DNA from: Sphingorhabdus sp. M41
Lineage (GTDB): Bacteria > Pseudomonadota > Alphaproteobacteria > Sphingomonadales > Sphingomonadaceae
Assembly: GCF_001586275.1 (NCBI RefSeq)
Contig: NZ_CP014545.1
Span: 2,816,501-2,880,500, forward strand
Length of the DNA stretch: 64,000 nucleotides
Direction of reading: 5' to 3'
Of this stretch, positions 26,301 to 34,821 are shown one piece after another. The notes beneath the pieces were generated by a model, which was not told the origin of the DNA, made no database searches, and saw nothing but the letters and a program-made list of their open reading frames with translations. The number at the start of each line of letters is the position of its first letter. The first letter of the stretch is position 1. Position numbers and translations under genes: made by a program.

Positions 26301-26822
26301 CTATTCGACAACAATCGGTGTGGACAAAAAGCCCACTTTCGCAAAACCAGCGCGCTGCATCGTATAGATTGCGCCGCCAATGCACTTGTAGGGTGTGTTG
26401 ATGTCACCACGGATATGAACCTCTGGCATATCTTCCGGTGTCATGTTCTCGACCCCACCAAAGGATTCAATCTGATCCTCCAGCTGCTTCACCGCTCTGG
26501 TGACCAGGTCGTTGGAATCAACCGGGATGGTGTTCCAGTATACCCGGCAGTTGCCGCCTGGAGTGGCGCCTGAATATCCTTCTTCACCCGGGTCACGTCC
26601 TGCGGCATCCGTCGTCGTGATCGACAGCAGCACATTTTCGCGCTTTGTCGTGGTCACTTCAAATGGAAGCACCGGAAGTTCGAGCTTCACAGTCTGGATA
26701 ACCACTGGAACCGCGATCAGAAAAATGATCAGCAGGACCAGCATAACGTCCACGAGTGGGGTAGTATTAATGTCGGATAGAGGAGTTTCCTCTCCGCCAC
26801 CGCCCCCAACATTCATCGCCAT
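26301..26822 (-). CDS. exbD: ExbD/TolR family biopolymer transport protein (first copy)
   Basis: 173 residues. The membrane helix region has NTTPLVDVMLVLLIIFLIAVP with the conserved Asp. The periplasmic part is longer than in the second ExbD and has two Cys (GNCRVYW and YKCIGG) that may form a disulfide. Third gene of the operon. Two ExbD genes after one exbB is a common arrangement in sphingomonads and some other TonB-rich bacteria. Confidence 0.93.
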   Translation of the reverse strand: MAMNVGGGGGEETPLSDINTTPLVDVMLVLLIIFLIAVPVVIQTVKLELPVLPFEVTTTKRENVLLSITTTDAAGRDPGEEGYSGATPGGNCRVYWNTIPVDSNDLVTRAVKQLEDQIESFGGVENMTPEDMPEVHIRGDINTPYKCIGGAIYTMQRAGFAKVGFLSTPIVVE

Positions 26823-26930
26823 AGGATTTTATCCTCTCAAAACTAAACCATCTGAAGGGAGCGAAGGCCCCCTCGTCGTGCGTTGGCCGGGTTGCTTGCC
26901 AAAGATCTGGCTGACAACCCGGCCCCCGGC

Positions 26931-27692
26931 TTATTTCTTTGCGGCGGGTGCAACCGGCTTTGCAGCAGGTTTCGCTGCAGCGGCAGTTGGCGCGATTGGC
27001 TTAACGCCACCGTCGGAAGCCATATAGCCCAGAACGTCATTGGAGAATGCAGCCAGCTGTTCGGAGATACGCTTGTTGCGTCCCTGCAGCCAGTTGTAAG
27101 CCAAAACGGCTGGAACAGCAACGCCAAGACCCAGAGCGGTCATGATCAGTGCTTCACCAACAGGACCAGCAACGGCGTCGATCGATGCCTGACCGGCGAT
27201 ACCGATTTTGATCAGTGCGCGATAGATACCGATAACCGTACCGAACAGTCCGATAAACGGCGATGTTGCACCAACAGTAGCCAACCATGGCAGGCCGGTT
27301 GCGAGCTTGGATTTGATTAAATCCTGCGACCGTTCGATCGATCCGTGCAGCCAGTCATGCGCTTCAACCGGGTCGGTCAGTTTCGCGTGATCTGCATCAG
27401 CCTTGATCGCGTCATCAACGATTTGACGGTAAGCCGAATTCTTGTCGAGTTTCGCGGCGCCTTCCTTGAGGGTACCCGCACGCCAGAAAGTCGAGCGCAT
27501 TGCCTGGCCCTGCTTCATGATCTTGTTCTGTTCGAAAAGCTTCGAAAACAGAATGTAGAAAGACGAGACAGACATGATCGTAAGAATTGCCAGGACAGAC
27601 CATGCGATAACGCCGCCCTGCTCCATGGCTTCGACGAAACCGAAAGCGTTTTGTGGTGCTGCGGAACCAGCGGCCAAAATTTCAATCAACAT
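26931..27692 (-). CDS. exbB: ExbB/TolQ family proton channel protein
   Basis: 253 residues. Three membrane helices with the MotA/TolQ/ExbB signature: a first helix IAWSVLAILTIMSVSSFYILF, then WLATVGATSPFIGLFGTVIGIYRALIKIG and the third helix ALIMTALGLGVAVPAVLAYN. Forms the pentameric proton channel that drives TonB. The start ATG at 27690-27692 has GAGGGG nine bases upstream; the longer frame to 27767 is not supported. The C-terminus is Ala/Pro/Lys-rich. Second gene of the operon. Confidence 0.95.
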   Translation of the reverse strand: MLIEILAAGSAAPQNAFGFVEAMEQGGVIAWSVLAILTIMSVSSFYILFSKLFEQNKIMKQGQAMRSTFWRAGTLKEGAAKLDKNSAYRQIVDDAIKADADHAKLTDPVEAHDWLHGSIERSQDLIKSKLATGLPWLATVGATSPFIGLFGTVIGIYRALIKIGIAGQASIDAVAGPVGEALIMTALGLGVAVPAVLAYNWLQGRNKRISEQLAAFSNDVLGYMASDGGVKPIAPTAAAAKPAAKPVAPAAKK

Positions 27693-27773
27693 TTTAACAT
27701 TCCCCTCAGGATAAACTATTTGCAATAAAACTGTTGCGGGAAGGGCAATTTGGAATGCCCTCCCCAATTTACA

Positions 27774-28430
27774 TTATTTTGGTATCTGCCAACGAACGGC
27801 GTTGGAATAATAGCCAGTTGTTGGCTCGCCTCTCGAGTCCAGAGAAGGTCTGAACCGTGCGCGCCGCGTTAGGTTTTTGCAGGCAGCTTCATCCAGATCA
27901 GCATGGCCGCTAGAACCTGTGATCTGACAATCGGATACCCTGCCATCGGCGTTTACGGTCAACCGGAAACGAGTGGTCCCTTCACGTTCTTCACGCAGAG
28001 CCCGCGAAGGATAGTCATTCGCATTGGCCCAACTCCCCGGATTACCACGAGGCTCCGGATTCGCCCGTTGTGGCGGAGGAGGAGGTGGTGGTGGCGGCGG
28101 AGGCGCAACCACTGGCGCTGGTGGTGGTGGCGCGGTTGGAACCGTCCGTATCACCGGCCGAGGAGCTACCACAGGTGCCACGATGGGCGGTGGTGTAACC
28201 ACTGGTGGCGGCTCAATCGGCTTTTCCGGTGGTGGTGGTGGTGGTTCCTCCGGCTCTTCCGGTGGTTCTTCCTCATCAATATCAATCATATCCAGTTGCG
28301 ACGCAACCTTCTTGACGGCAGTATAGGCTAGCCCGGTGACCAGCGCATAGCCAAGTAACAGGTGAATGATTACGACAAGAACGATCGATATGATCTTGTT
28401 CGAACTCATCTCTTGGTCAGCATAAGCCAT
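27774..28430 (-). CDS. tonB: TonB energy transducer
   Basis: 218 residues. A membrane anchor at about 12-38 is followed by an acidic then Pro-rich spacer (about 48-120, PPEEPEEPPPPPP) that spans the periplasm. The C-terminal TonB domain is at about 130-217 with YPSRALREEREGTTRFRLTV, GRVSDCQITGSSGH and FRPSLDSRGEP. It couples the proton gradient harvested by ExbBD to outer-membrane receptors. It leads the operon. A promoter with an operator-like palindrome lies just upstream. Confidence 0.95.
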   Translation of the reverse strand: MAYADQEMSSNKIISIVLVVIIHLLLGYALVTGLAYTAVKKVASQLDMIDIDEEEPPEEPEEPPPPPPEKPIEPPPVVTPPPIVAPVVAPRPVIRTVPTAPPPPAPVVAPPPPPPPPPPPQRANPEPRGNPGSWANANDYPSRALREEREGTTRFRLTVNADGRVSDCQITGSSGHADLDEAACKNLTRRARFRPSLDSRGEPTTGYYSNAVRWQIPK

Positions 28431-28465
28431 TCAGAAATGTAACTCCTTTTTCCCCATCACAAGGT

Positions 28466-28495
28466 AGTATACTTCATCACTGAAGTTCCAGACAA
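28466..28495 (-). promoter_or_regulatory. Putative tonB promoter with embedded operator
   Basis: On the minus strand TTGTCT (28490-28495) and TATACT (28466-28471) are separated by 18 bases, a plausible housekeeping sigma promoter. The spacer carries an exact inverted repeat, ACTTCA-GTGA-TGAAGT (28471-28486), that abuts the -10. It does not resemble the classical Fur box. A repressor bound here would block the promoter. Confidence 0.5.
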
Positions 28496-28697
28496 AGAGC
28501 GAGAGGCTTGGAAAACCATCGCGACCCTTATTATCCCCATGACAACTTTTCGTTCGCTTGAAAGCCATCTTAAATTTGTTTTAACGTGCTAGTTCCAGAC
28601 AGGCAATCGCTTTGTTGGTTCAGGGACGATTAAGCTGTTAAAGACCCACAATAGGGCCTAAAACCCGGCATCCTTTAACCCTGTTTCAGAGATAATC

Positions 28698-29537
28698 ATG
28701 CGCTCTTTGTTGATGTTCGCCTTCGCCCTGTTTTCCACCCAAATCGGGGTATTTCCAGCTTTCTCACAGGCCATGGATCAGAGCGATCCACTGCAATATG
28801 CGGACATCGCCGACCTCAGTTCGGATGCACCGCTTATTATTCACCTGACGGTTAAAGACGCAATAAAAGTCGATCCGGCCCGCGTGCCAAATGCCCCTCC
28901 GGGAACGCAACGCTTTTATATTGTCGCATCGACCAACGCGCTGATTCGTGGTCAGGGCGGGATTGGCGAAACGATTCGCTATGTCATCGATCTGCCCCTT
29001 GACGAGCACGGACGGGCTCCGAAAATCAAGAAGAAATCGTTCATAATATTTGCCCGTCGCCCATCGGGCAGCGGTGGTGACAATGTCCAGCTGGTCGCCA
29101 AGGACGCACAGGTTGACTGGACGCCCGAACGCGAACAGCGGGTCCGTTCGCTGGTCCGCGAGCTGGTCGCTCGCGATGCGCCGCCGGCAATCTCCCGGAT
29201 CGCAAGTGCCTTTCATGTTCCCGGCACCATAATCGGAGAAGGCGAAACCCAGATATTCATGGAAACGGAATCCGGCTCACCCGTTTCGATCACCGTGCTA
29301 AAACGTGATGGCCAGCGGAAATTCTGGGCCGTCTCGCTGGGCGAGATAGTCGACGAAGCAGCGCGCGCACCAGTGAGGAACAGCCTGCTCTGGTACAGGA
29401 TGGCCTGCTTCCTTCCCCGCCAGTTGCCGGCCGCGGCATTGGCAGGCGATTCACCGACCAATGCCCAGCAGGCGCGCAGCGATTATCAGATGGTGCTCAA
29501 TGATCTCGGCAACTGCCCAAGATCACGACGCCCCTGA
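28698..29537 (+). CDS. Exported protein of unknown function
   Basis: 279 residues with a cleavable signal peptide (cleavage near AFSQA). No catalytic motif is recognised. The mature part has mixed alpha/beta character with IIHLTVKDAIKVDPAR near the start and a Cys pair in the C-terminal 50 residues (MACFLPRQ, GNCPRS). Likely periplasmic. It is divergent from the tonB operon and is followed 80 bases later by homoserine dehydrogenase. I can say no more about its role. Confidence 0.7.
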   Translation: MRSLLMFAFALFSTQIGVFPAFSQAMDQSDPLQYADIADLSSDAPLIIHLTVKDAIKVDPARVPNAPPGTQRFYIVASTNALIRGQGGIGETIRYVIDLPLDEHGRAPKIKKKSFIIFARRPSGSGGDNVQLVAKDAQVDWTPEREQRVRSLVRELVARDAPPAISRIASAFHVPGTIIGEGETQIFMETESGSPVSITVLKRDGQRKFWAVSLGEIVDEAARAPVRNSLLWYRMACFLPRQLPAAALAGDSPTNAQQARSDYQMVLNDLGNCPRSRRP

Positions 29538-29617
29538 CTGCGCAGAACTAGTTCTGGCAATCGCCAAGGGCGGCGCTAATAAGACGCCAACAATCTCACC
29601 TGAAACGCAAAGAGGCA

Positions 29618-30922
29618 ATGACCATGACCGCTCCGCTACGCATCGCGCTCGCAGGACTAGGCACCGTCGGGACCGGAGTTATCCGGCTCATCGAAGAAAA
29701 TGGCGCAATGATCGCGCAGCGGGCCGGCCGGCCCATTGTTGTCACCGCCATCTCTGCCCGCGACCGCAACCGGGACCGTGGCATCGATCTGACCGCCTAT
29801 AACTGGTATGACGAGGCCGAAGATCTAGCGACAGATGATAAGGTCGACTGCGTTGTCGAACTGATCGGCGGCGCCGATGGCACTGCGCTGAATCTCGCGC
29901 GCAAAAGCCTGGCCTCGGGCAAGTCATTCGTCACCGCCAACAAGGCGATGATCGCACATCACGGCATGGAGCTGGCCAAGGCCGCGGAAACCGCAAATCT
30001 CTCACTGCGCTACGAAGCGGCAGTTGCCGGAGGAATACCCGTGATCAAGGGGCTGCGCGACGGTGCGTCGGCGAACCGGATCGAACGGGTCTACGGCATT
30101 CTCAACGGCACCTGTAATTACATTCTCACCGCGATGGAAAAACACGGACATGCTTTTGACGACGTGCTGAAGGAAGCACAGGAGATCGGCTATGCCGAAG
30201 CCGATCCCAGCTTTGACATTGATGGTGTCGATGCAGCCCACAAGCTCGCCATCCTGGCGGCCTTGTCCTTCGGCAAGGCGCTCGACTTTGAAGGCGTCGA
30301 GATCGACGGCATCCGCCATATCATGGCCGCAGATATCGGTCAGGCCAAGGCTCTGGGCTATCGCATCCGGCTGCTCGGCATGGCCCGGATCGATGACGGA
30401 AAATTGTTCCAGCGGGTCAATCCCTATCTGGTGCCCGAAAGCCATCCGCTCGCCCATATTGAAGGCTCCACCAATGCAGTGGTTGCCGAAGGCAATTTTT
30501 CCGGGCGCCTGATGTTTCAGGGCGCCGGCGCTGGCGAAGGCCCAACCGCCTCTGCGGTGGTCGCTGACCTGATCGATATTGCCCGCGGTGATGCCGGCAC
30601 GGTATTCGCCGCGCCCGCCAGCAAAATGGAAGCGTGCGAGCGCGCCGAGAGCGGCAACCGGATCGGCAAAAGCTATGTCCGCTTCATCGTCACCGACAAG
30701 CCCGGCGTATTGGCGGAAATTACGGCCGCCATGCGCGATGCAAATGTGTCGATCGAGAGCCTTATCCAAACCGCGAAAACCGATGAAGGGTCAGTGCTGA
30801 TCTCGATGGTCACCCATGACAGTCGCGAGCGCAATGTTTCGGAGAGTCTGGCGGCCCTGTCGAGTTCCACCAGTTTGCAGGCCGCTCCCGTGGTGATGCA
30901 TTTGCTCAGCGATCAGGACTGA
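29618..30922 (+). CDS. hom: Homoserine dehydrogenase
   Basis: 434 residues. Reduces aspartate semialdehyde to homoserine on the way to threonine and methionine. N-terminal NAD(P) fold with GLGTVGTGV, the catalytic domain with NGTCNYILT and GYAEADPSFDIDG, and a C-terminal ACT domain (about 350-430, KPGVLAEITAAMRDANVSI) for allosteric control. The length is that of monofunctional bacterial enzymes. GAAACGCAAAGAGG lies just upstream of the ATG. Its stop is directly next to the stop of a convergent gene. Confidence 0.97.
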   Translation: MTMTAPLRIALAGLGTVGTGVIRLIEENGAMIAQRAGRPIVVTAISARDRNRDRGIDLTAYNWYDEAEDLATDDKVDCVVELIGGADGTALNLARKSLASGKSFVTANKAMIAHHGMELAKAAETANLSLRYEAAVAGGIPVIKGLRDGASANRIERVYGILNGTCNYILTAMEKHGHAFDDVLKEAQEIGYAEADPSFDIDGVDAAHKLAILAALSFGKALDFEGVEIDGIRHIMAADIGQAKALGYRIRLLGMARIDDGKLFQRVNPYLVPESHPLAHIEGSTNAVVAEGNFSGRLMFQGAGAGEGPTASAVVADLIDIARGDAGTVFAAPASKMEACERAESGNRIGKSYVRFIVTDKPGVLAEITAAMRDANVSIESLIQTAKTDEGSVLISMVTHDSRERNVSESLAALSSSTSLQAAPVVMHLLSDQD

Positions 30923-31405
30923 TCAGTCGCCGGACGACGGTGCGAGCGGCCTGATCATCGCCTGTTTGACGTAATCCTCGTCCGGTAAATCCGGGTTTAC
31001 GGCCTGAGCAATACGACCGGCTGCGCCTCCCACTCCACCACCACTTCCGCCGAAACTGACACTGAGCACCGACAGGCCTTTGAAGCAGTTGCGTTCGTTC
31101 ATGGTCACATAACAGCGGCCCTGCTGGATAATGCCGGGGTTGGCCCTGGGAAGCAGCTCGCGAATTCTTTCACCCGGCTCTGCCGTCAATTCGGGATATG
31201 GCAACCGCTGCTGACGATCAATTTCGGGAGTTCCGCACACCACAATCTCGTCCGTCGAACGGAAAAGAAGGCAGCCTTCCGCATCAACAGCGGCCAATTG
31301 CCTGGCATTGTCCAACAGCTGATGGGTGCGATCACTCGGCTCTATGGATTGACTCAGTACAGCCGACGGTATCAACAAAAGGATCAGGAAAACCTGTCTC
31401 GACAT
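30923..31405 (-). CDS. Exported protein of unknown function
   Basis: 160 residues with an N-terminal signal peptide (cleavage near VLSQS). Four Cys in the mature part (GCLLF, VVCGTP, GRCYV, RNCFKG) suggest disulfide bonds. A Gly-rich stretch (SFGGSGGGVGGAAG) follows. No known domain is recognised. The gene is convergent with hom and divergent from glpX. Confidence 0.65.
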   Translation of the reverse strand: MSRQVFLILLLIPSAVLSQSIEPSDRTHQLLDNARQLAAVDAEGCLLFRSTDEIVVCGTPEIDRQQRLPYPELTAEPGERIRELLPRANPGIIQQGRCYVTMNERNCFKGLSVLSVSFGGSGGGVGGAAGRIAQAVNPDLPDEDYVKQAMIRPLAPSSGD

Positions 31406-31468
31406 TGCAATATCGCTCCCCTATCGAGAGTTCAAAATTACCCCATTACAGAAGGATTAATCGATATC

Positions 31469-32443
31469 ATGCCCAAAGCAAGCGACATATTGGACCGCGT
31501 ACTGGTTATGGAAATGGTACGCGTCACCGAAGCGGCGGCGATATCGGCAGCCGATCTGATCGGTCGCGGTGATGAAAAGGCAGCGGATGCTGCTGCTGTT
31601 GAAGCGATGCGCGCGGCGCTGAACGAGCTGGACATATGCGGCACCGTAGTGATCGGCGAAGGCGAACGCGACGAGGCTCCAATGCTGTTTATCGGGGAAA
31701 AAGTTGGACGCGGCTGTGAAGGCGAATCTCCGGCCATTGATATCGCGCTGGATCCGCTGGAAGGCACAACCATTACCGCCAAGGCCGGTGCCAATGCGCT
31801 GGCCGTTCTGGCCATTGCGGAAAAAGGCAACCTGTTGAACGCGCCTGACGTCTATATGGACAAGCTGGCTGTCGGACCTGGCTATTCGCCGGGTATCATC
31901 GATCTCAACAAGTCGGTCACCGAAAATGTCGCTGCCGTTGCCAAGGAAAAGGGCGTTGAGCCATCCGAAATCATCGTCTGTGTTCTCGACCGACCGCGCC
32001 ACGACAAGATAATCGCGGAACTGCGCGGCATCGGATGCGGCATCATGCTGATCCCGGACGGTGATGTCGCTGGCGTCATCGCGACGACCGACGAAGACAC
32101 GACGGTTGATATGTATATGGGCAGCGGCGGCGCGCCCGAAGGCGTGCTCGCGGCAGCCGCGCTGCGCTGTGTTGGCGGCCAGTTCAAGGGCCGTCTGTTG
32201 TTCCGCAACGACGACGAACGCCAGCGCGCCTATAAATGGGGCATCGAAGATCTCGACAAAATCTACGACCTGAAAGAGCTGGCCAAAGGCGATGTGATCT
32301 TTGCCGCGACCGGGGTTACCCATGGTTCGCTGCTCGAAGGCGTGAAGAAATTGCGCGGCGGCAAGATGACCACCGAAAGCGTCGTCATGCGCGCCTCATC
32401 CGGCACCGTACGCTGGGTGAAGAGCGAGCATCGCAAGACTTGA
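31469..32443 (+). CDS. glpX: Class II fructose-1,6-bisphosphatase
   Basis: 324 residues. GlpX-type enzyme of gluconeogenesis. Marks are GTVVIGEGERDEAPML near residue 60, DIALDPLEGTT near 90 (metal-binding), IVCVLDRPRHDKII and VYMGSGGAPEG-like segment TVDMYMGSGGAPEGV near 215. The start is the ATG at 31469; AAGGA lies about 12 bases upstream. The longer frame from 31298 overlaps the divergent gene and is not supported. A lipoprotein hydrolase gene follows after 2 bases. Confidence 0.96.
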   Translation: MPKASDILDRVLVMEMVRVTEAAAISAADLIGRGDEKAADAAAVEAMRAALNELDICGTVVIGEGERDEAPMLFIGEKVGRGCEGESPAIDIALDPLEGTTITAKAGANALAVLAIAEKGNLLNAPDVYMDKLAVGPGYSPGIIDLNKSVTENVAAVAKEKGVEPSEIIVCVLDRPRHDKIIAELRGIGCGIMLIPDGDVAGVIATTDEDTTVDMYMGSGGAPEGVLAAAALRCVGGQFKGRLLFRNDDERQRAYKWGIEDLDKIYDLKELAKGDVIFAATGVTHGSLLEGVKKLRGGKMTTESVVMRASSGTVRWVKSEHRKT

Positions 32444-32445
32444 AT

Positions 32446-33681
32446 ATGGGGATTGCAAGCCGTGAAATGCTGAAGCGATTGGCATCGAAAGCCAGATGGT
32501 CAATCCTCGCGTTGCCGTGGCTGATCGCCGGGTGCGTGACACCGGTGGAATATGGTAAAATACCGCATTCAGACTATGTCGCACCCGAGCGATGCAATCC
32601 AACGGGAAGCGTTAAGGTCGACGGAAGTGACAAGCCATTTTTCTTTGTCACCAGCCGATTGCCGGACTGCCTGACCGAGAATATCAGTCTGCTCAATCAT
32701 CGCGGAGACAAAGTGCGCTACGGGCGATTCGCCGGACCGCGAGACGTAGAACGCGAACCGGGCAAAACGGTCCGTACCATTCCGCTGGCCTTCTCCGATT
32801 CTCAACAATGGTGGGCCCAGCTTGCCAGCAAGATGAAAGCTGCTGATGGTCGGGTTCTGCTCTATGTCCACGGCTATCGGGAAACATTCTTCTCCAGCTC
32901 GCGCGATACGGACCAGATCGCCCGGCTGGCCAACTTCACCGGACCGGCCATTCAATATAGCTGGCCTTCGCAAGGCGCACTGTTCAAATATCCGGTCGAT
33001 GAAACCAATATGTATTGGGATGAACGCAACTTTCGCAAATTTCTGATGCAGCTGGCTCAGCTGGAATCGACGAAGGAAATCATCCTCATTTCCCATTCGC
33101 TGGGTGCGCGACTGGTTCTGCCATCGGTGGAATATGTGGACCGCAATGTTTCCAATGGCGATTCGAGCGTCATATCGAACATCATTCTGGTGTCGCCGGA
33201 TGTCGATACGCAGGATTTTGAACGCGACATCGCGGAAGAAATATTATCCGACCGGCGCGTCCGCAACGACCGGCGGATTACGGTATATGCATCGATTAAT
33301 GATCGGGCCCTGTCGCTGTCCGACAATTACCATGGCTATCCTCGCCTGGGCTATCCCCGGTGCTTCAATCCTTTTGAAGCGGCTGATCTCAAGGCCAGAA
33401 ACCTCCCCGAACGATGCTATGCAAAACATCCCAAATATGCGCAGGCTGTCGACAAGGCGGCGCTGACCATCATCGACACCTCCGCGATCAGCCGCGGCAG
33501 CAGCGGCCACAGCAACTATCTGCTGAGCGCGCCCGTCTGCCGGGATTTTGCCGCAGTGGTCAATGGCGAACGAAAGCCGGACGGGCGCCAGGCGACGCAT
33601 CTTGAGCATGTCTTTGCCCTGCCGCGAATTTCCGAGGACGAAAAACTCGATCATCTGGCGATTTGTCGCCGGACAGAATGA
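32446..33681 (+). CDS. DUF900 alpha/beta hydrolase lipoprotein
   Basis: 411 residues. The signal peptide ends in lipobox IAGC near residue 29. The DUF900 alpha/beta hydrolase core includes RVLLYVHGYRETF (oxyanion region), the nucleophile elbow ISHSLGAR with catalytic Ser near residue 214, and LVSPDVD. Several other Cys suggest disulfides. Envelope-located esterase or lipase-like function is inferred from the fold only. It starts 2 bases after the glpX stop and ends overlapping the next gene by ATGA, so the three are probably one operon. Confidence 0.88.
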   Translation: MGIASREMLKRLASKARWSILALPWLIAGCVTPVEYGKIPHSDYVAPERCNPTGSVKVDGSDKPFFFVTSRLPDCLTENISLLNHRGDKVRYGRFAGPRDVEREPGKTVRTIPLAFSDSQQWWAQLASKMKAADGRVLLYVHGYRETFFSSSRDTDQIARLANFTGPAIQYSWPSQGALFKYPVDETNMYWDERNFRKFLMQLAQLESTKEIILISHSLGARLVLPSVEYVDRNVSNGDSSVISNIILVSPDVDTQDFERDIAEEILSDRRVRNDRRITVYASINDRALSLSDNYHGYPRLGYPRCFNPFEAADLKARNLPERCYAKHPKYAQAVDKAALTIIDTSAISRGSSGHSNYLLSAPVCRDFAAVVNGERKPDGRQATHLEHVFALPRISEDEKLDHLAICRRTE

Positions 33682-34268
33682 GCGCGAATCCAGACGATGG
33701 TCTGGAAACACTGCTTGCCCAGGTCCGGACCTGCGCGATCTGCACAGACCTGCCCCTGGGCCCGAGCCCGCTGTTGCAGGCCTCTGCCACAGCCAGGATC
33801 CTGATTGCCAGCCAGGCTCCGGGCAGCAAAACCCATGAAAAGGGTCGGCCGTTTGACGATGCCAGTGGCAAACGGCTCCGCCAGTGGCTCGGCGTGACCG
33901 AAGATCAATTTTACGATCCAGGCCTGTTTGCCATCCTGCCAATGGGCTTCTGCTATCCAGGAACCGGCAACAGTGGCGATCTGCCGCCCCGTCAGGAATG
34001 TGTTCCGGCGTGGCGCCGTCCGTTGATGCAGGCGATGCCGCAAATCGAGCTCACGCTGGTCCTCGGCCAATATGCTCTGGATTGGCATTTTGGCGAGCGC
34101 AAATCGCGGACCCTCACCGAAACGGTAAAGCGCTGGCAGGAATTCTGGCCCGATCTTTTACCCCTGCCCCATCCCAGCCCGCGCAATATCCGCTGGTTTA
34201 AGGCCAATCCATGGTTTGAGAAAGACGTTATCCCGGTGTTGCAGGAGCGTGTGCGCGAACTGACCTAG
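33678..34268 (+). CDS. Uracil-DNA glycosylase superfamily protein
   Basis: 196 residues. It fits the UDG superfamily by RILIASQAPGSKTHEKGRPF near residue 40 (motif 1) and LPHPSPRN near residue 165 (motif 2). The motif 1 acidic or Asn residue differs from classical UDGs, so the substrate is open. A CAIC pair near the N-terminus may be a remnant of the iron-sulfur site of family 4 enzymes. The start ATG overlaps the stop of the hydrolase gene (ATGA), indicating translational coupling. Confidence 0.85.
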   Translation: MSANPDDGLETLLAQVRTCAICTDLPLGPSPLLQASATARILIASQAPGSKTHEKGRPFDDASGKRLRQWLGVTEDQFYDPGLFAILPMGFCYPGTGNSGDLPPRQECVPAWRRPLMQAMPQIELTLVLGQYALDWHFGERKSRTLTETVKRWQEFWPDLLPLPHPSPRNIRWFKANPWFEKDVIPVLQERVRELT

Positions 34269-34756
34269 AAGACTCCCATGGCCAGTCCTGCCGATAACGT
34301 GGCACCCATCTCGGCGCATCGCTGGCGGTCGGTTTCGGAAATCGTCTTGGGCGCCATTATTTCCTGCTCGGTCTGCGCATGGGTGCAGATGATCAGGCTA
34401 TCGATCACTTTCCTGAGCCGCCAGCCCGTTGCAATCCGCTCCACCTGTTTCTTCGCATTCTTGCCATCCGATCCCGCGCAGATCATCACGGCATAAGGTC
34501 GTCCTTCAATTCGACCGAGCAGCGGATAATAGCAGCGGTCGAAAAAGGCCTTCATCACTCCGGCAATCGCCGCGAGATTTTCCGGCGTCGCGAAAATATA
34601 GCCGTCGGCGGACAACATGTCCTCCGGCTGGCAATCTTCCGCACGAATCACCAACAGCTCAATCCCGTCCTCGCCCTGCCCGGCCTGGGCAGCAGCCTCG
34701 ACCATCTGGGCGGTGCCACCGGTATAGCTGTAATAGACGATCAGAAGCTTTTTCAT
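34265..34756 (-). CDS. Flavodoxin-fold NAD(P)H-dependent oxidoreductase
   Basis: 163 residues. FMN-binding flavodoxin-like protein: YYSYTGGTAQMVEA at the N-terminus is the phosphate-binding loop, GYIFATPENLAAI near residue 55 is the second FMN loop, and ICAGSDGKNA near 95 the third. It would reduce a quinone or similar substrate. The final bases overlap the convergent UDG-like gene by four. Confidence 0.87.
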   Translation of the reverse strand: MKKLLIVYYSYTGGTAQMVEAAAQAGQGEDGIELLVIRAEDCQPEDMLSADGYIFATPENLAAIAGVMKAFFDRCYYPLLGRIEGRPYAVMICAGSDGKNAKKQVERIATGWRLRKVIDSLIICTHAQTEQEIMAPKTISETDRQRCAEMGATLSAGLAMGVF

Positions 34757-34821
34757 GTGCCTCTCCCTAACAAGTAACAGACCGATTGTCAGCGCCGCAG
34801 CTTTAACGCATAGCGCGGACC

